Shown here: positions 29,942 through 40,263 of the stretch, one piece after another | How the letters are laid out: every line of letters begins with the position of its first letter | Numbering within the stretch: the first letter of the stretch is position 1 | NCBI GenBank assembly: GCA_016192455.1 | Contig: JACPUC010000006.1 | Span: 62,001-126,000 of the forward strand | Direction: 5' to 3' | Source: Candidatus Tectimicrobiota bacterium | GTDB taxonomy: Bacteria; JACPUC01 | DNA length: 64,000 nt | Position numbers and translations under genes: made by a program | Notes under the pieces: generated by a model | The model's input: only the letters and a program-made list of their open reading frames with translations | What the model was told of the DNA's origin: nothing | Databases searched by the model: none

Positions 29942-29970
29942 TTGGTGCCGGGCAGGTCATCTGCTACAAT
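29942..29970 (+). promoter_or_regulatory. Candidate promoter for the hyuB-like gene
   Basis: TTGGTG, 17-nt spacer, TACAAT; 43 nt upstream of ATG 30014. Confidence 0.45.
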
Positions 29971-30013
29971 CACGCCTCGCCATGGTCACGCGCGGCAACT
30001 CACGAGGGGCGGC

Positions 30014-32242
30014 ATGACACAGCACCACGGGGCTCCGGAGCCGGTCGATCCCTTCACCTTCGAGATCGTCAAGCACCGCCTGCATGCGATCACGGAGGAG
30101 CAAGGGATTACGTTGAAAGCAGTGTCGGGCTCGCCCATCGTCACCGAAGCCTGCGACTTCAACACCGGCATCTACCTGCGTGACGGCTCCATCGTCTGCA
30201 TCGGCATGCAGGTGATCATGCAGGCGGGCTCGATGGCGCTGGTCATCCGCAACGTCATCAAGGACTGCACGGAGAATCCCGGCATCGAGGCGGGGGACAT
30301 GTTCATCCTCAACGACCCGGCGAAGGGGGCCCTGCATCCGCCGGATGTCTCCATCGTCGCGCCGGTCTTCGTGGAGGATCGCTGCATTGCCTGGGTCGGC
30401 ACCTGCGCGCACGTCCTCGACGTCGGCGGCATGGAGTTCGGGAGCTGGTGCCCCACGGCCACCGAGCGCGTCCAGGAAGCCATGCTCATCCCGCCCTTGA
30501 AGCTCGTCGAGCGCGGCCGGCTGCGCAACGACATCTGGCGCATGATCCTCGGCATGACCCGCCTGCCGCAGCTCGTCGGCCTCGATCTGAAGGCGATGAT
30601 CGCCGCCAACAACGTGGCGCGGCGCCGCCTCCTGGAAGCTGTGGCGCAGTTCGGCGAGGCGACCGTCCTCAAGGTCATGGAGGGGCTGATCGCCTACTCG
30701 GAGTCGCGGCTGCGCGCCAGGCTGCGCGAGCTTCCCGACGGCGTCTTCACGGCGGTGGACTACCAGGACCACGACGGCCATGCCAACCGTCTGTACCGCT
30801 GCCACCTCGAGCTGCGCAAGCACGACGACCGGCTCGCCTTCGATTTTTCCGGCAGCTCCCCGCAAAGCAGCGGCTTCATCAACGCCACCGAGTCCTGCCT
30901 TATCGGCGGCGTCTGCGCCGCGCTCTTCACCATGCTCGCCTTCGACATCCCATGGACCGAAGGGCTGCTGCGGCCGGTGGAGATCGTGGCGCCCGAGGGG
31001 ACGATCTGCAAGGCGCGGACCCCGGCGCCGGTGGGCATGGCGACCGTCGCCACCGGCTTCTCGGTGATGAACGCCAGCGTGGCCGCCGTGTCGCGGCTGC
31101 TCTCCTGTCACCCCCAGTACCGGCGCCATGCCCGGGCCGTGTCGCGCGGCGCCGCGCCGGTGCTCAACCTTGCGGGCGTCACGCCGGAGGGCGAGCGCTT
31201 CGGCACCCTCCTCCTCGACATCCTCGCCGGTGGCGGGGGGGCGATGCTCGGCAGGGACGGCCTGAACGCCGGAGCCAGCTACCCCATCCCGACGCCCAAC
31301 ATCGCCAACGTCGAGACCAACGAGAGCATCGCGCCGATCCTCTACCTTTACCGCAAGTTCATTCCCGACACCGGGGGAGCCGGCCTGTACCGGGGCGGCC
31401 TGGCGGCCGGCATGGCGCTCACCCCCCACAAGGTGCCGGAGGTCATGGCGAACCTGGTGACCCATGGGGTTGAGGTTCCCAATGCCCAGGGGCTGTTCGG
31501 CGGCCATCCAGGCTCCTGCGTGGTCAACACGCTGGTGGAGGGGAGCGATTTGAGCGAGTTTCTGGCGCGGCGGACCTGGCCGGCGGATGTGGCGGAGCTT
31601 GGAGGGCAGCACCGCAACCTCGGCGCCAAACCCGGCCGCTTCCGCCTGCGGAGCGGCGAGGTCTTCGCCTACACCTGGCAGGGGGGCGGCGGCATCGGCG
31701 ATCCGCTCCTGCGGCCGGCGCAGGCCGTGGCCCGCGACGTGCGCCTCGGCTATGTCGGCCGCGCCGCGGCGCGCGACCTCTACGGCGTGGTGCTGAGCCC
31801 TGAGCATGGCGCGGCCTTGGAGGAGGAGACGAAGCTGCTGCGGCAGGCCCTGAGCCGGGAGCGGGGGGCGGTGGGGAGAGCGCCGACGAGCGGCGGGGGA
31901 TTGGCCGAAGGGAAGGGAAGGGGGGACCCGGAGAGCGCGTGCGGCCTCCTGCTCTTGCTGCGGCACGACGGGAACTCCTACCTCGCCTGTCCATGCGCCC
32001 ACCGGTTCTGTCCGCCGCAGGAGAACTGGAAGCGCCTGGCCGTGCGGCTGCGGCTGGCCCCCAACGCGCTCGGGCCGCTCATCACGCTGCACGCTGGGCT
32101 GCAGGCCTACGGATTCGCCTGCCCAGCGTGCGGGCGCCTGCTTGCGATCGACCTGCTGGAGCACGATGAGGCGTGGCTGCACGAGGCGAGCCTCACCGGC
32201 GCCGTTGCCCTGGCGCCCGCCGGCATGGCGCTCCGCCCGTGA
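30014..32242 (+). CDS. Hydantoinase B/oxoprolinase-family (acetone carboxylase alpha-like) subunit fused to C-terminal acetone-carboxylase-gamma-like Zn domain
   Basis: DPFTFEIVKHRLHAITEEQGITLKAVSGSPIVTEACDFNTGIY (HyuB); C-terminus SYLACPCAHRFCPPQENWKRLAV...FACPACGRLLAIDLLEHDEAWLHEASL. Confidence 0.85.
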   Translation: MTQHHGAPEPVDPFTFEIVKHRLHAITEEQGITLKAVSGSPIVTEACDFNTGIYLRDGSIVCIGMQVIMQAGSMALVIRNVIKDCTENPGIEAGDMFILNDPAKGALHPPDVSIVAPVFVEDRCIAWVGTCAHVLDVGGMEFGSWCPTATERVQEAMLIPPLKLVERGRLRNDIWRMILGMTRLPQLVGLDLKAMIAANNVARRRLLEAVAQFGEATVLKVMEGLIAYSESRLRARLRELPDGVFTAVDYQDHDGHANRLYRCHLELRKHDDRLAFDFSGSSPQSSGFINATESCLIGGVCAALFTMLAFDIPWTEGLLRPVEIVAPEGTICKARTPAPVGMATVATGFSVMNASVAAVSRLLSCHPQYRRHARAVSRGAAPVLNLAGVTPEGERFGTLLLDILAGGGGAMLGRDGLNAGASYPIPTPNIANVETNESIAPILYLYRKFIPDTGGAGLYRGGLAAGMALTPHKVPEVMANLVTHGVEVPNAQGLFGGHPGSCVVNTLVEGSDLSEFLARRTWPADVAELGGQHRNLGAKPGRFRLRSGEVFAYTWQGGGGIGDPLLRPAQAVARDVRLGYVGRAAARDLYGVVLSPEHGAALEEETKLLRQALSRERGAVGRAPTSGGGLAEGKGRGDPESACGLLLLLRHDGNSYLACPCAHRFCPPQENWKRLAVRLRLAPNALGPLITLHAGLQAYGFACPACGRLLAIDLLEHDEAWLHEASLTGAVALAPAGMALRP

Positions 32243-32349
32243 GACCGCGGAGCTCTCCGGGGCGGGATTTGAGGGCGAGCCCGTTGGTCCCGCCGAGTGC
32301 TGAAGCGCCAGCCCCGTCTGCCGCGCGCCCGCTTGAGGGGTGAACCTCC

Positions 32350-34464
32350 ATGCACGTCGTAGGGGTCGATATCGGCGGCACGTTTACCGACGTGGCGGTC
32401 ATCACCGACGCCGGCGAGGCCCACAGTTTCAAGGTTCCCTCCACGCCCGATGATCTCATCGCCGGGGTCTTTCACGGTCTTGATGAGGCGGCCGCGGCGT
32501 TCCGCATGACCCTGAAGGAGTTTCTCGGCTGCACGCGCCTCTTCAATCACGGCACCACCATCGCGACGAACGCCTTCATCGAGCGCAAGGGCGCGAAGAC
32601 GGGTCTCATCACCACCAGAGGCTTCGGCGACACCCTCCTCATCCAACGCATGCTCGGCATGACCGCCGGCCTCACCGAGAACCAGCTCCCGGACTACACC
32701 CAGCGCTCCTACCCGGAGCCGATCGTGCCGCGCCACCTCATCAAGGAGGTCTCCGAGCGCGTTGACCGCTACGGCGAGGTGGTGCTGGCCCTGAACGAGG
32801 AGGAGACGCGGCGGGCCCTGCGCGAGCTGCGTGCCGAGGGGATCGAAGCGCTGGCGGTCTGCTTTCTCTGGTCCTTCCAGAACCCTAGCCATGAGCGCAT
32901 CGTGAAGCGGCTGGCGGCCGAGGAGGCGCCGCGCCTGCCGTGCACCATCTCCAGCGATCTCATCCCGGTCATCCGCGAGTATGAGCGCACCGCCACGACG
33001 GTGCTCAACAGCTACCTCCAGGCAACGGTGGAAGCCTACGCCGGGCGTCTCGAAGCGCGCCTGCGCGAGCTCGGCATGGGCGCGCCGTTCCTGATCATGA
33101 ACTCCCTCGGTGGCGTCTTCACCGCCCAGGAGGCCCCCAAGCAGGTGGTGTCGCTCCTCCTCTCCGGTCCCACCGGCGGCGTCATCGGCTCGCTCGGCGT
33201 CGGTGGGCTCCTGGGGCATCGCAACATCATCACCGCCGACATGGGAGGAACAAGCTTCGACGCCAGCCTCATCTTCAACGGGCAGCCGCGCCGGGCCACC
33301 ATTTCCGAAGTGGGGCGCTACCACATCCTGATGCCGATGATCCAGATCGAGACCATCGGCGCCGGCGGCGGCAGCATCGCGGCGGTGAACGAGGGGCGCC
33401 TCACCGTCGGTCCGGAAAGCGCCGGAGCGCGGCCCGGTCCCGCCTGCTATGGCCGCGGCGGGGTGCTGCCAACGGTCACCGATGCCGACCTCGTCCTGAA
33501 CGTCATCGATCCCGCGCGCTTCCTCGGCGGCAAGCTGCGGGTGCGGCGCGAGCCGGCGCTGGCGGCGATTCGCACCTACGTCGGGGAGCCGCTGGGCATC
33601 GGCGTGATCGAGGCCGCCGCCGGCATCCGGCGCGTCGTCGATCAACGCATGGCCGACCTGCTGCGGCAGATCACGGTGGAGAAGGGGCACGACCCGGGCG
33701 AGTTCGTGCTCTACGCCTATGGGGGAGCGGGGCCCGTGCACTGCGCCGCATTCGGCGGCCAGTTGCGGGTGGGGCGCATCGTGGTGCCGGCATTCTCCAC
33801 CGTGCACTCGGCGTACGGTTCCGCCACCGCCGACATTCACGTCTCCCACGCCGTCACCGACCTGCTGCGCACCCCTGCCTTCGCCCAGGATGCCGCCCGG
33901 CACCTCGATGCGGGCCGCATCGGCGACCTCTTCGCAGGCCTCGAGGCGCGCTGCGGCGAGCAGCTTGCGCGCAATGGCGTCGCAGGCGAGATGAGGAGCC
34001 TGCAGCGATTCATGGAGATGCGCTACCGCCGGCAGACGCACGAGCTGTCGGTTCCCGTGCGCTCCGGCGCCCTCGACCAAGGCGCGCTCGCGGCGGCGCT
34101 GGCGGACTTCGAGCGCCTCTACGAGGAACGCTACGGCCCGGAGTCGGGCTTTCGGGAGGCAGGCATCGAGATCACCCGCTTCCGGGTGGACGGAGTGGGG
34201 CGGGTGACGAAGCCGACGCAGCAGCCGGAGCCTCTTCAGGCGCGAGAGCGTGCCGCCGTCCAGGCGGGATGGCGCGAGGTCTATTTCCCCGAATCGGCCG
34301 AGCCGATCAAGACCGCCATCTACGACGGCGACGCGCTGCGTCCCGGCGACCAGCTTGATGGGCCGGCCATCCTCGAGTACATGGGAACGACGATTGTCGT
34401 CCCTGCCGGGCAGCACGCGAGTATGGATGGGTATCGGAATATCCATATCTTGCTGCGCAAGTAA
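32350..34464 (+). CDS. Hydantoinase A/oxoprolinase-family (acetone carboxylase beta-like) subunit
   Basis: MHVVGVDIGGTFTDVAVITDAGEAHSFKVPSTPDDLIAGVFHGL...NHGTTIATNAFIERKGAKTGLITTRGFGD...ADMGGTSFDASLI. Confidence 0.93.
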   Translation: MHVVGVDIGGTFTDVAVITDAGEAHSFKVPSTPDDLIAGVFHGLDEAAAAFRMTLKEFLGCTRLFNHGTTIATNAFIERKGAKTGLITTRGFGDTLLIQRMLGMTAGLTENQLPDYTQRSYPEPIVPRHLIKEVSERVDRYGEVVLALNEEETRRALRELRAEGIEALAVCFLWSFQNPSHERIVKRLAAEEAPRLPCTISSDLIPVIREYERTATTVLNSYLQATVEAYAGRLEARLRELGMGAPFLIMNSLGGVFTAQEAPKQVVSLLLSGPTGGVIGSLGVGGLLGHRNIITADMGGTSFDASLIFNGQPRRATISEVGRYHILMPMIQIETIGAGGGSIAAVNEGRLTVGPESAGARPGPACYGRGGVLPTVTDADLVLNVIDPARFLGGKLRVRREPALAAIRTYVGEPLGIGVIEAAAGIRRVVDQRMADLLRQITVEKGHDPGEFVLYAYGGAGPVHCAAFGGQLRVGRIVVPAFSTVHSAYGSATADIHVSHAVTDLLRTPAFAQDAARHLDAGRIGDLFAGLEARCGEQLARNGVAGEMRSLQRFMEMRYRRQTHELSVPVRSGALDQGALAAALADFERLYEERYGPESGFREAGIEITRFRVDGVGRVTKPTQQPEPLQARERAAVQAGWREVYFPESAEPIKTAIYDGDALRPGDQLDGPAILEYMGTTIVVPAGQHASMDGYRNIHILLRK

Positions 34465-35475
34465 CTCCACGCAAGCTCGTCTCCGTCCTGGACCGCCCCT
34501 TCACCTTCACCCGCCCAAGAGCCGCTCTCGGTGTCTCCCCGACATCCTTCCCGAAGCACTCTGCCGATGCGTCACGTTGCCCGCGACGGGAAGCGCGGAG
34601 CTGTGTGCGGGCAAGCGGAGCAGGGCGCTTCGTGGGAGCCTTGCGCCGCCGCCCGCGGCTGCGCGCTCGGAGGCTGACCGGCAGCCCCGCGCAGCGCCAA
34701 CCTTGAGCAGAGGAGGGTGGGGTGAGCTTGCCTGGGAATCGGGCGCGGAAAGGCGGCTCAAGACGGCATCCTGGACGATGCTCCGAGCCGGGCGCCACAA
34801 CCTCGCTCCGCAACGAAGCTCCCGGAGGCGGCCCGAAACCTGGACACAAGTCCTTGGCTATGCTACGGTTGCAGCCATCTCAGGGGAGCGGTTCAGGCGT
34901 CCGTCCCAGGCGGCTGCGGCAGGCCCTTCCTGAAGCAGTTCCCCATGGGGGGCCTTCGGCCCGCCCGCGGAGGGATGAACATGGGGGTTACAGGGAGCGT
35001 CCGTTTCTCCTGTCGAAGGGTGCGGTACCCTGGGTGTAGGGGCGCCGCTTGCTGCGCCCCGCCCTGTCGACTCAGAGGGGGCGGCTCAGAGGGGGCGACT
35101 CGGAGGGCGGGGCAAGCCCCGCCCCTACGGCTCTGAACATCCCGTCCGCTATGACACGCACGCTGGCAAACCTGCACTGTCGTGACATCAACCACGTAGG
35201 GGTTCTTTTTTCCAAGCGGGGATGGAGCGTGTCCCCGCCCGCCGGCGTTACCGGCACGCCGCGGCTGGGGTGAGATCGCCGACCTCTCGCCGTAGGAGAG
35301 CACTCGTCGGAGCTCGCTCCAGGTTGAGCCTTGGTCGATCAGCTCCAGGCGACCCGGGCTCCCCCCATAGTGGAGAGAATCGGATCAGACGACGCCGACA
35401 CGGCTCTCTTCCCCCCTTCACCTCCGTATGCCATGAGTGCATTGCCGACCTGCCCACTTCGAGAGGAGCCACACC

Positions 35476-36480
35476 ATGAAGCGAGCCTTGCTCTACGGCC
35501 CCAGGGACCTGCGCGTCGCCGAGGGCGACATCCCCACGCCGAAGCCGAACGAAGTGCTCATCAAGGTTATCACGAGCAGCATCTGCGCCACCGATGCGCA
35601 CATCTACGAAGGAACCTTCAAATTTCCCTATCCTTCCATCCAAGGACATGATTTTACAGGGGTTATCGAGGCTGTGGGGGCGGAGGTGCGCTCCCTGGCG
35701 GTGGGCGACCGCGTGACCATGGACCCCATCAGCTTCTGCCTGCATTGCCGCTACTGCCGGGCGGGCCGCTACAACATCTGCGAGACCAGCACCTACATGG
35801 GGATGGAGGTGGAGGGTTGCTTCCAGGATTACCTGACCCTGCCGCAGCATCGCGTTTTTCGTCTTCCGGAGCAGGTTGATGAGGAAGAGGCCGCCGTCAT
35901 GGAGCCGCTGCACGTAGCGCTCAACACCATGCGCAAGCTCGGCTACAAGGTGGGGGAGACCGTCGTGGTGCTCGGGCAGGGACCGATGGGCCTCTGCCAG
36001 GGGCAGGTGGCCAAGATGGTGGGATGCCGGGTCATCGTCGTTGACGTGCTGCCGAAGCGCCTGAAGCTGGCGGAGAGCTACGGGGTGGATTTCGCCCTGA
36101 ACGCCGCCGAACTCGAGGTGAACAAGGAGATCGCCACCATCTGCGGCGGTGACGGGCCGCATTGCGTCATCGATACCGCGGGAACCGAGAAGACCAACCG
36201 GCAGACCGTGCGCATCGCCGCCAACGGCGGCAAGATCGCCATCATCGCGGGCCACTTCGCCGTGCCGGTGCCGTTCATGATCGGCAAGGAGCTGCAGGTG
36301 TTCGGCATCCGCGGAGGCGGACCGGAAAACGTTGAGCTGGCAATCCGCCTGCTGCAAGAGAAGCGCATTGATCTGCGCTCCACCATCACCACGCACTTCG
36401 ACTTCAAGGATATCGGCGAAGCGTTCCGGCAGTTCTACGAGAACAAGGAGAACGTGGTCAAGATCATGCTGCGGAATTAG
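35476..36480 (+). CDS. Zinc-dependent medium-chain alcohol dehydrogenase
   Basis: SSICATDAHIYEG..IQGHDFTGVIEAVG..VGDRVTMDPISFCLHCRYCRAGRYNICE..VVLGQGPMGL. Confidence 0.92.
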   Translation: MKRALLYGPRDLRVAEGDIPTPKPNEVLIKVITSSICATDAHIYEGTFKFPYPSIQGHDFTGVIEAVGAEVRSLAVGDRVTMDPISFCLHCRYCRAGRYNICETSTYMGMEVEGCFQDYLTLPQHRVFRLPEQVDEEEAAVMEPLHVALNTMRKLGYKVGETVVVLGQGPMGLCQGQVAKMVGCRVIVVDVLPKRLKLAESYGVDFALNAAELEVNKEIATICGGDGPHCVIDTAGTEKTNRQTVRIAANGGKIAIIAGHFAVPVPFMIGKELQVFGIRGGGPENVELAIRLLQEKRIDLRSTITTHFDFKDIGEAFRQFYENKENVVKIMLRN

Positions 36481-36877
36481 CCGGACGGCGCCGCGGCACG
36501 CCCGCCGCTGCGAAGCTCCGGGGAGCGAATTGCCTTGAACCCCGTCGAATGCCGCCGGCCTCTTCCCCTCGGCGACCTTCTGGGGCAACGGCTTGCCCTT
36601 TCTCTTGCCGGTGGTGCGAGAGTTCGCGGTCGCGACCGTCTCTCCTGCTCGTTCTCCATGGCGCTGACGCGTGCCGCGGCGAGAGGCTCGTCCCTGCGGT
36701 GCGTGCCGATCATCCCGCGCCCTTCTGATGACTTGACGTCAAGGAGGATTCCAGAGGTGAACGGCGGAACGTGAGCGCCGCCATGCCGGGAGGGGCCGTT
36801 TCCTTGACACTGCTGGAGCCCTGTACTAGAAGGTGCACTGAGGTCGAGGATGGCCACTCATGCGAAGGAGTCTCAGG

Positions 36878-37792
36878 ATGGAGCGCGCAAACGTGACGCG
36901 CAGCGTCGAGGACGCCGCGGCTCTCATCAAGGATGGAATGACCGTGGCCACCGGGGGCCTGCTGTTCGCCAACCATCCGATGCCCATCATTCGGCAGATG
37001 ATTCGCAACGGCGTGCGCAACCTCACCCTGGTGGGACCTGCCTCCAGCGGGCTTGATGTTGACCTGCTCATCGGCGCCGGCTGTGTCACGACGCTCATCT
37101 CCCCCTACGTCTCCGGGGAGTCTCTGATCGGTTATGGGCCGTGCTATCGGCAGGCGGTCGAGCGCGGCGAGATGAAGGTGTGGGAGGTCACCGAAGGGCT
37201 CGAATACATGGGCCTGCGCGCGGCGGCGCTGGGCCTGCCGTTCCTGCCCTATCGCGGCGGCGTCGGCAGCGACATCCCGAAGCTCAATCCCGAGATCAAG
37301 GAGTTCCGCGACCCGATCAAGGGCGAGCTGCTCTGCGCCGTGCCGGCGATCAAGCCCGATGTGGCGCTCATCCACGTGCAGCGCTCCGACTGTTACGGCA
37401 ACGGGCAACACCTCGGCTCCACCTACGGCGACCGCCTCATGGCGCATGCCGCCGACTGCGTCATCCTGACCTGCGACAAGCTGGTCTCCAACGAGGTGAT
37501 CCGCCGCACCCCGTTGCTCACCACCATCGCCTACGCCACGGTGGTCGTGGAGACGGCGTTCGGCAGCCATCCGTACGCCAGCCATGGCCTCTACGGCGAG
37601 GACACCGAGGTGCTACGAGAGTACGTGGAGGCGGCGGAGAGCCGCCGCACGGGCAATCCCGACAAGTTCGCTCGCTTCCTGGACAAGTATATCCATGGAC
37701 CCGCCGACCACTTCGCGTACCTGGATCTGGTTGGCGCCGCCAGACTGGTGCGCCTGGCCGCCAGCTACGACGACCTGGTGCAGGGAGGCTGA
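36878..37792 (+). CDS. CoA-transferase family, subunit A
   Basis: SVEDAAALIKDGMTVATGGLLFANHPMPIIRQMIRNGVRNLTLVGPASSGLDVDLLIGAG; GAAGGAG RBS upstream of ATG 36878. Confidence 0.88.
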   Translation: MERANVTRSVEDAAALIKDGMTVATGGLLFANHPMPIIRQMIRNGVRNLTLVGPASSGLDVDLLIGAGCVTTLISPYVSGESLIGYGPCYRQAVERGEMKVWEVTEGLEYMGLRAAALGLPFLPYRGGVGSDIPKLNPEIKEFRDPIKGELLCAVPAIKPDVALIHVQRSDCYGNGQHLGSTYGDRLMAHAADCVILTCDKLVSNEVIRRTPLLTTIAYATVVVETAFGSHPYASHGLYGEDTEVLREYVEAAESRRTGNPDKFARFLDKYIHGPADHFAYLDLVGAARLVRLAASYDDLVQGG

Positions 37793-37794
37793 GG

Positions 37795-38583
37795 ATGGGG
37801 TTGGATGCCGCTCCCTACGAGATGATGGCAATCGCGATTGCTCGCGACCTGCAGAACGGCAAGCGCGTGATCGTTGGGGCCGACACGCAGATTCCCCACG
37901 CCGCCGTGATGCTGGCGCAGAACCTGCACGCGCCCGACTTGAAGGTCATCTACGGCGCCAACTGCTTTTGGGGCAACACGCGCGGGCGCAACCCGGACCT
38001 CTACGTCTCCTCGGGGGCGTACCAGATGATCCGCTCGGCTGAGTCGCGCTTCGACCATCCGGAGATCTTCCACCGCTTGTGGGCCATCGACCACTTCTTC
38101 GCCGGCGGCATCGAGGTGGACAAGTTCGGCAACGTCAACATCCTCGGCATTCCGGACGGGGCCGGCGGTTGGAAGTTCCGGGCGGCGGGCCCGGTGGGAC
38201 TGCCGGACATCGCGGTGAACGTGCGCGAGCCGTACATCTTCTCGAAGCGGCACGATCGGCGCGTCCTCGTGGATCGCGTGGCCCTGAACAGTTGCCCGGG
38301 GTTTCTTGACGGCCCCGGCGGGCGCGAACGGCTCGGCCTCTGGGGCAAGGGCCCGCGCTGGATCATCACGCCGAAGTGCATCTTCGATTTCCACCCGGAA
38401 TCGAAGCGCGCCCGGCTGCACCGCTTGCTGCCGGGGGTGACGGTGCAGGAGGTGATCGAGGCAACCGGCTTCGAGATCGAGCTCCCGGAGCGCGTCGAGG
38501 TGCTCCCCGGCCCCGCGGAAGAGGAGCTTCAGTTACTCAGGAGTATTGATAAAGACGGCAACCTGCGGGTGAGGCCGAAGTGA
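37795..38583 (+). CDS. CoA-transferase family, subunit B
   Basis: EMMAIAIARDLQNGKRVIVGADTQIPHAAVMLAQ...FFAGGIEVDKFGNVNILGIPD; starts 3 nt after subunit A. Confidence 0.88.
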   Translation: MGLDAAPYEMMAIAIARDLQNGKRVIVGADTQIPHAAVMLAQNLHAPDLKVIYGANCFWGNTRGRNPDLYVSSGAYQMIRSAESRFDHPEIFHRLWAIDHFFAGGIEVDKFGNVNILGIPDGAGGWKFRAAGPVGLPDIAVNVREPYIFSKRHDRRVLVDRVALNSCPGFLDGPGGRERLGLWGKGPRWIITPKCIFDFHPESKRARLHRLLPGVTVQEVIEATGFEIELPERVEVLPGPAEEELQLLRSIDKDGNLRVRPK

Positions 38584-38643
38584 GGGCATGCGCCCGCGGC
38601 AGGATGTCCCAACGTCCACGAACGGCATCAGGGGGGTGGCGCG

Positions 38644-40263
38644 ATGCCTGATTTTGGCAGGTGGCGAGAATCCGTTGATTTCACCCTGGCGTGCCGGCGC
38701 TACGTCATCGGCGAAGTGCTGGCCAAGCATGCGCGGAGCGAACCCCGCAAGCTGGCCTTCGTGGACTACACGCGCGGCAAGCGCTTCAGCTACGACGAGC
38801 TGAACCGCCGCGTCAACCGCCTGGCGCGGGCGCTCCAGGGGTTGGGGATCGTCGCCGGCGACAAGGTGGCCTTCCTCTTCTTCAACTCGCACGAGATCAT
38901 CGAGTGCTACTTCGCCTGCGCCAAGATCGGCGCCATCGCCGTGCCCCTGAACTTCCGCTTCTCGCCGGACGAGCTGGGGTATTGCCTGGAACAGTCCGAT
39001 GCCTGCTGTGTCATCCATGGGGGCGACTTCGCGGCGACGCTGAACGGCCTTCGTTCGAAGCTGCCCTTGGTAAGGGCGTACGTCTGCGCCGAGGGGGCGG
39101 CCGGGTCCCACGACCATGACTACGAGACGCTCCTCGCCGCGGCCGAGGAGTCGGAACCGGGCGTCCTCGTTGACGATGATGACTATGCGCAGATTTTCTA
39201 TACCTCGGGCACCACGGGGTTCCCGAAAGGGGCGCTGCTGACGCATCGCAACTACCTCACCCACGCGCCCTGCTACCTGCTCGAGCTGGCGCAATCGCCC
39301 GGCGGCATCAGCCCGCGCGATGTCTACCTGCAGAACTCCCCCCTCTTTCACGCCGGCGGCTGGGGCTTGACTTTCTCCCACCTCTGGTTCCGCAACACTG
39401 TGGTGACGCTGCGCGCCTTCGACGCGGAGAAGCTCCTGGAGTGCATCGAGCGCGAACGGGTCACCATCACCTGGCTGGTCGCCACCATGTCCACCTTCGT
39501 CCTCGGCTCACCGAAGTTCGGCGACTACGACACCTCCAGCCTGCGCATCTGCGTCTCCGCCGGTTCGCCTCTGCCCACGGTCTTGAAAGAGAAGCTGCGC
39601 GAGAAGTTTTCCGGCCTGCACGTCATCGACGTCCTGGGGCAGACCGAGCTCTCCGCCGGCATCATGGCCCTGGCGCACCCGGAGGACGTGAGGAGGAAAG
39701 TGGCCTGTGTGGGTCGGCCGCTGACGATGACCGAGGCGAAGGTGGTCGATGACACGGGGCGCGAGCTGCCGGCGGGAGAGGTGGGGGAGATCGTCTACCG
39801 CAGTCCGCAGCTTGCGGCCGGCTACTACAAGAAGCCGGCCGAGACCATCGAAGCCTACCATGATGGCTGGTTTCACTCGGGCGACCTGGCGCGCCGCGAT
39901 GACGAGGGGTTTTTCTACCTTGTCGATCGCAAACACGACAAGATCGTTTCGGGAGGCGAGAACATCTTCCCCACCGAAGTGGAGGAGGTTCTCTACACCC
40001 ACCCGAAGGTTGAGAACTGCTGCGTTGTCGGGGTCCCCGACCCGCTGTGGGGCGAGGCGGTAAAGGCCGTGGTGGTGTTGAAATCGGGGGCGGAGGCCAG
40101 CGGACGGGAATTGATCGACTACTGCGTGGGGAAGATCGCCGATTACAAGAAGCCGAAGAGCGTCGACTTCGTCAACGACCTTCCCCGCAGTTCGGTTGGC
40201 AAGGTGTTGCGCCGCGAGGTGCGCGCCCAGTACCAGCAGGAGAAGACGTACTACACGACGTGA
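38644..40263 (+). CDS. AMP-forming acyl-CoA synthetase/ligase
   Basis: IFYTSGTTGFPKGALLTHRNYL; LGQTELSAGIMAL; YHDGWFHSGDLARRDDEGFFYLVDRKHDKIVSGGENIFPTEVEEVL; SSVGKVLRRE. Confidence 0.95.
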   Translation: MPDFGRWRESVDFTLACRRYVIGEVLAKHARSEPRKLAFVDYTRGKRFSYDELNRRVNRLARALQGLGIVAGDKVAFLFFNSHEIIECYFACAKIGAIAVPLNFRFSPDELGYCLEQSDACCVIHGGDFAATLNGLRSKLPLVRAYVCAEGAAGSHDHDYETLLAAAEESEPGVLVDDDDYAQIFYTSGTTGFPKGALLTHRNYLTHAPCYLLELAQSPGGISPRDVYLQNSPLFHAGGWGLTFSHLWFRNTVVTLRAFDAEKLLECIERERVTITWLVATMSTFVLGSPKFGDYDTSSLRICVSAGSPLPTVLKEKLREKFSGLHVIDVLGQTELSAGIMALAHPEDVRRKVACVGRPLTMTEAKVVDDTGRELPAGEVGEIVYRSPQLAAGYYKKPAETIEAYHDGWFHSGDLARRDDEGFFYLVDRKHDKIVSGGENIFPTEVEEVLYTHPKVENCCVVGVPDPLWGEAVKAVVVLKSGAEASGRELIDYCVGKIADYKKPKSVDFVNDLPRSSVGKVLRREVRAQYQQEKTYYTT

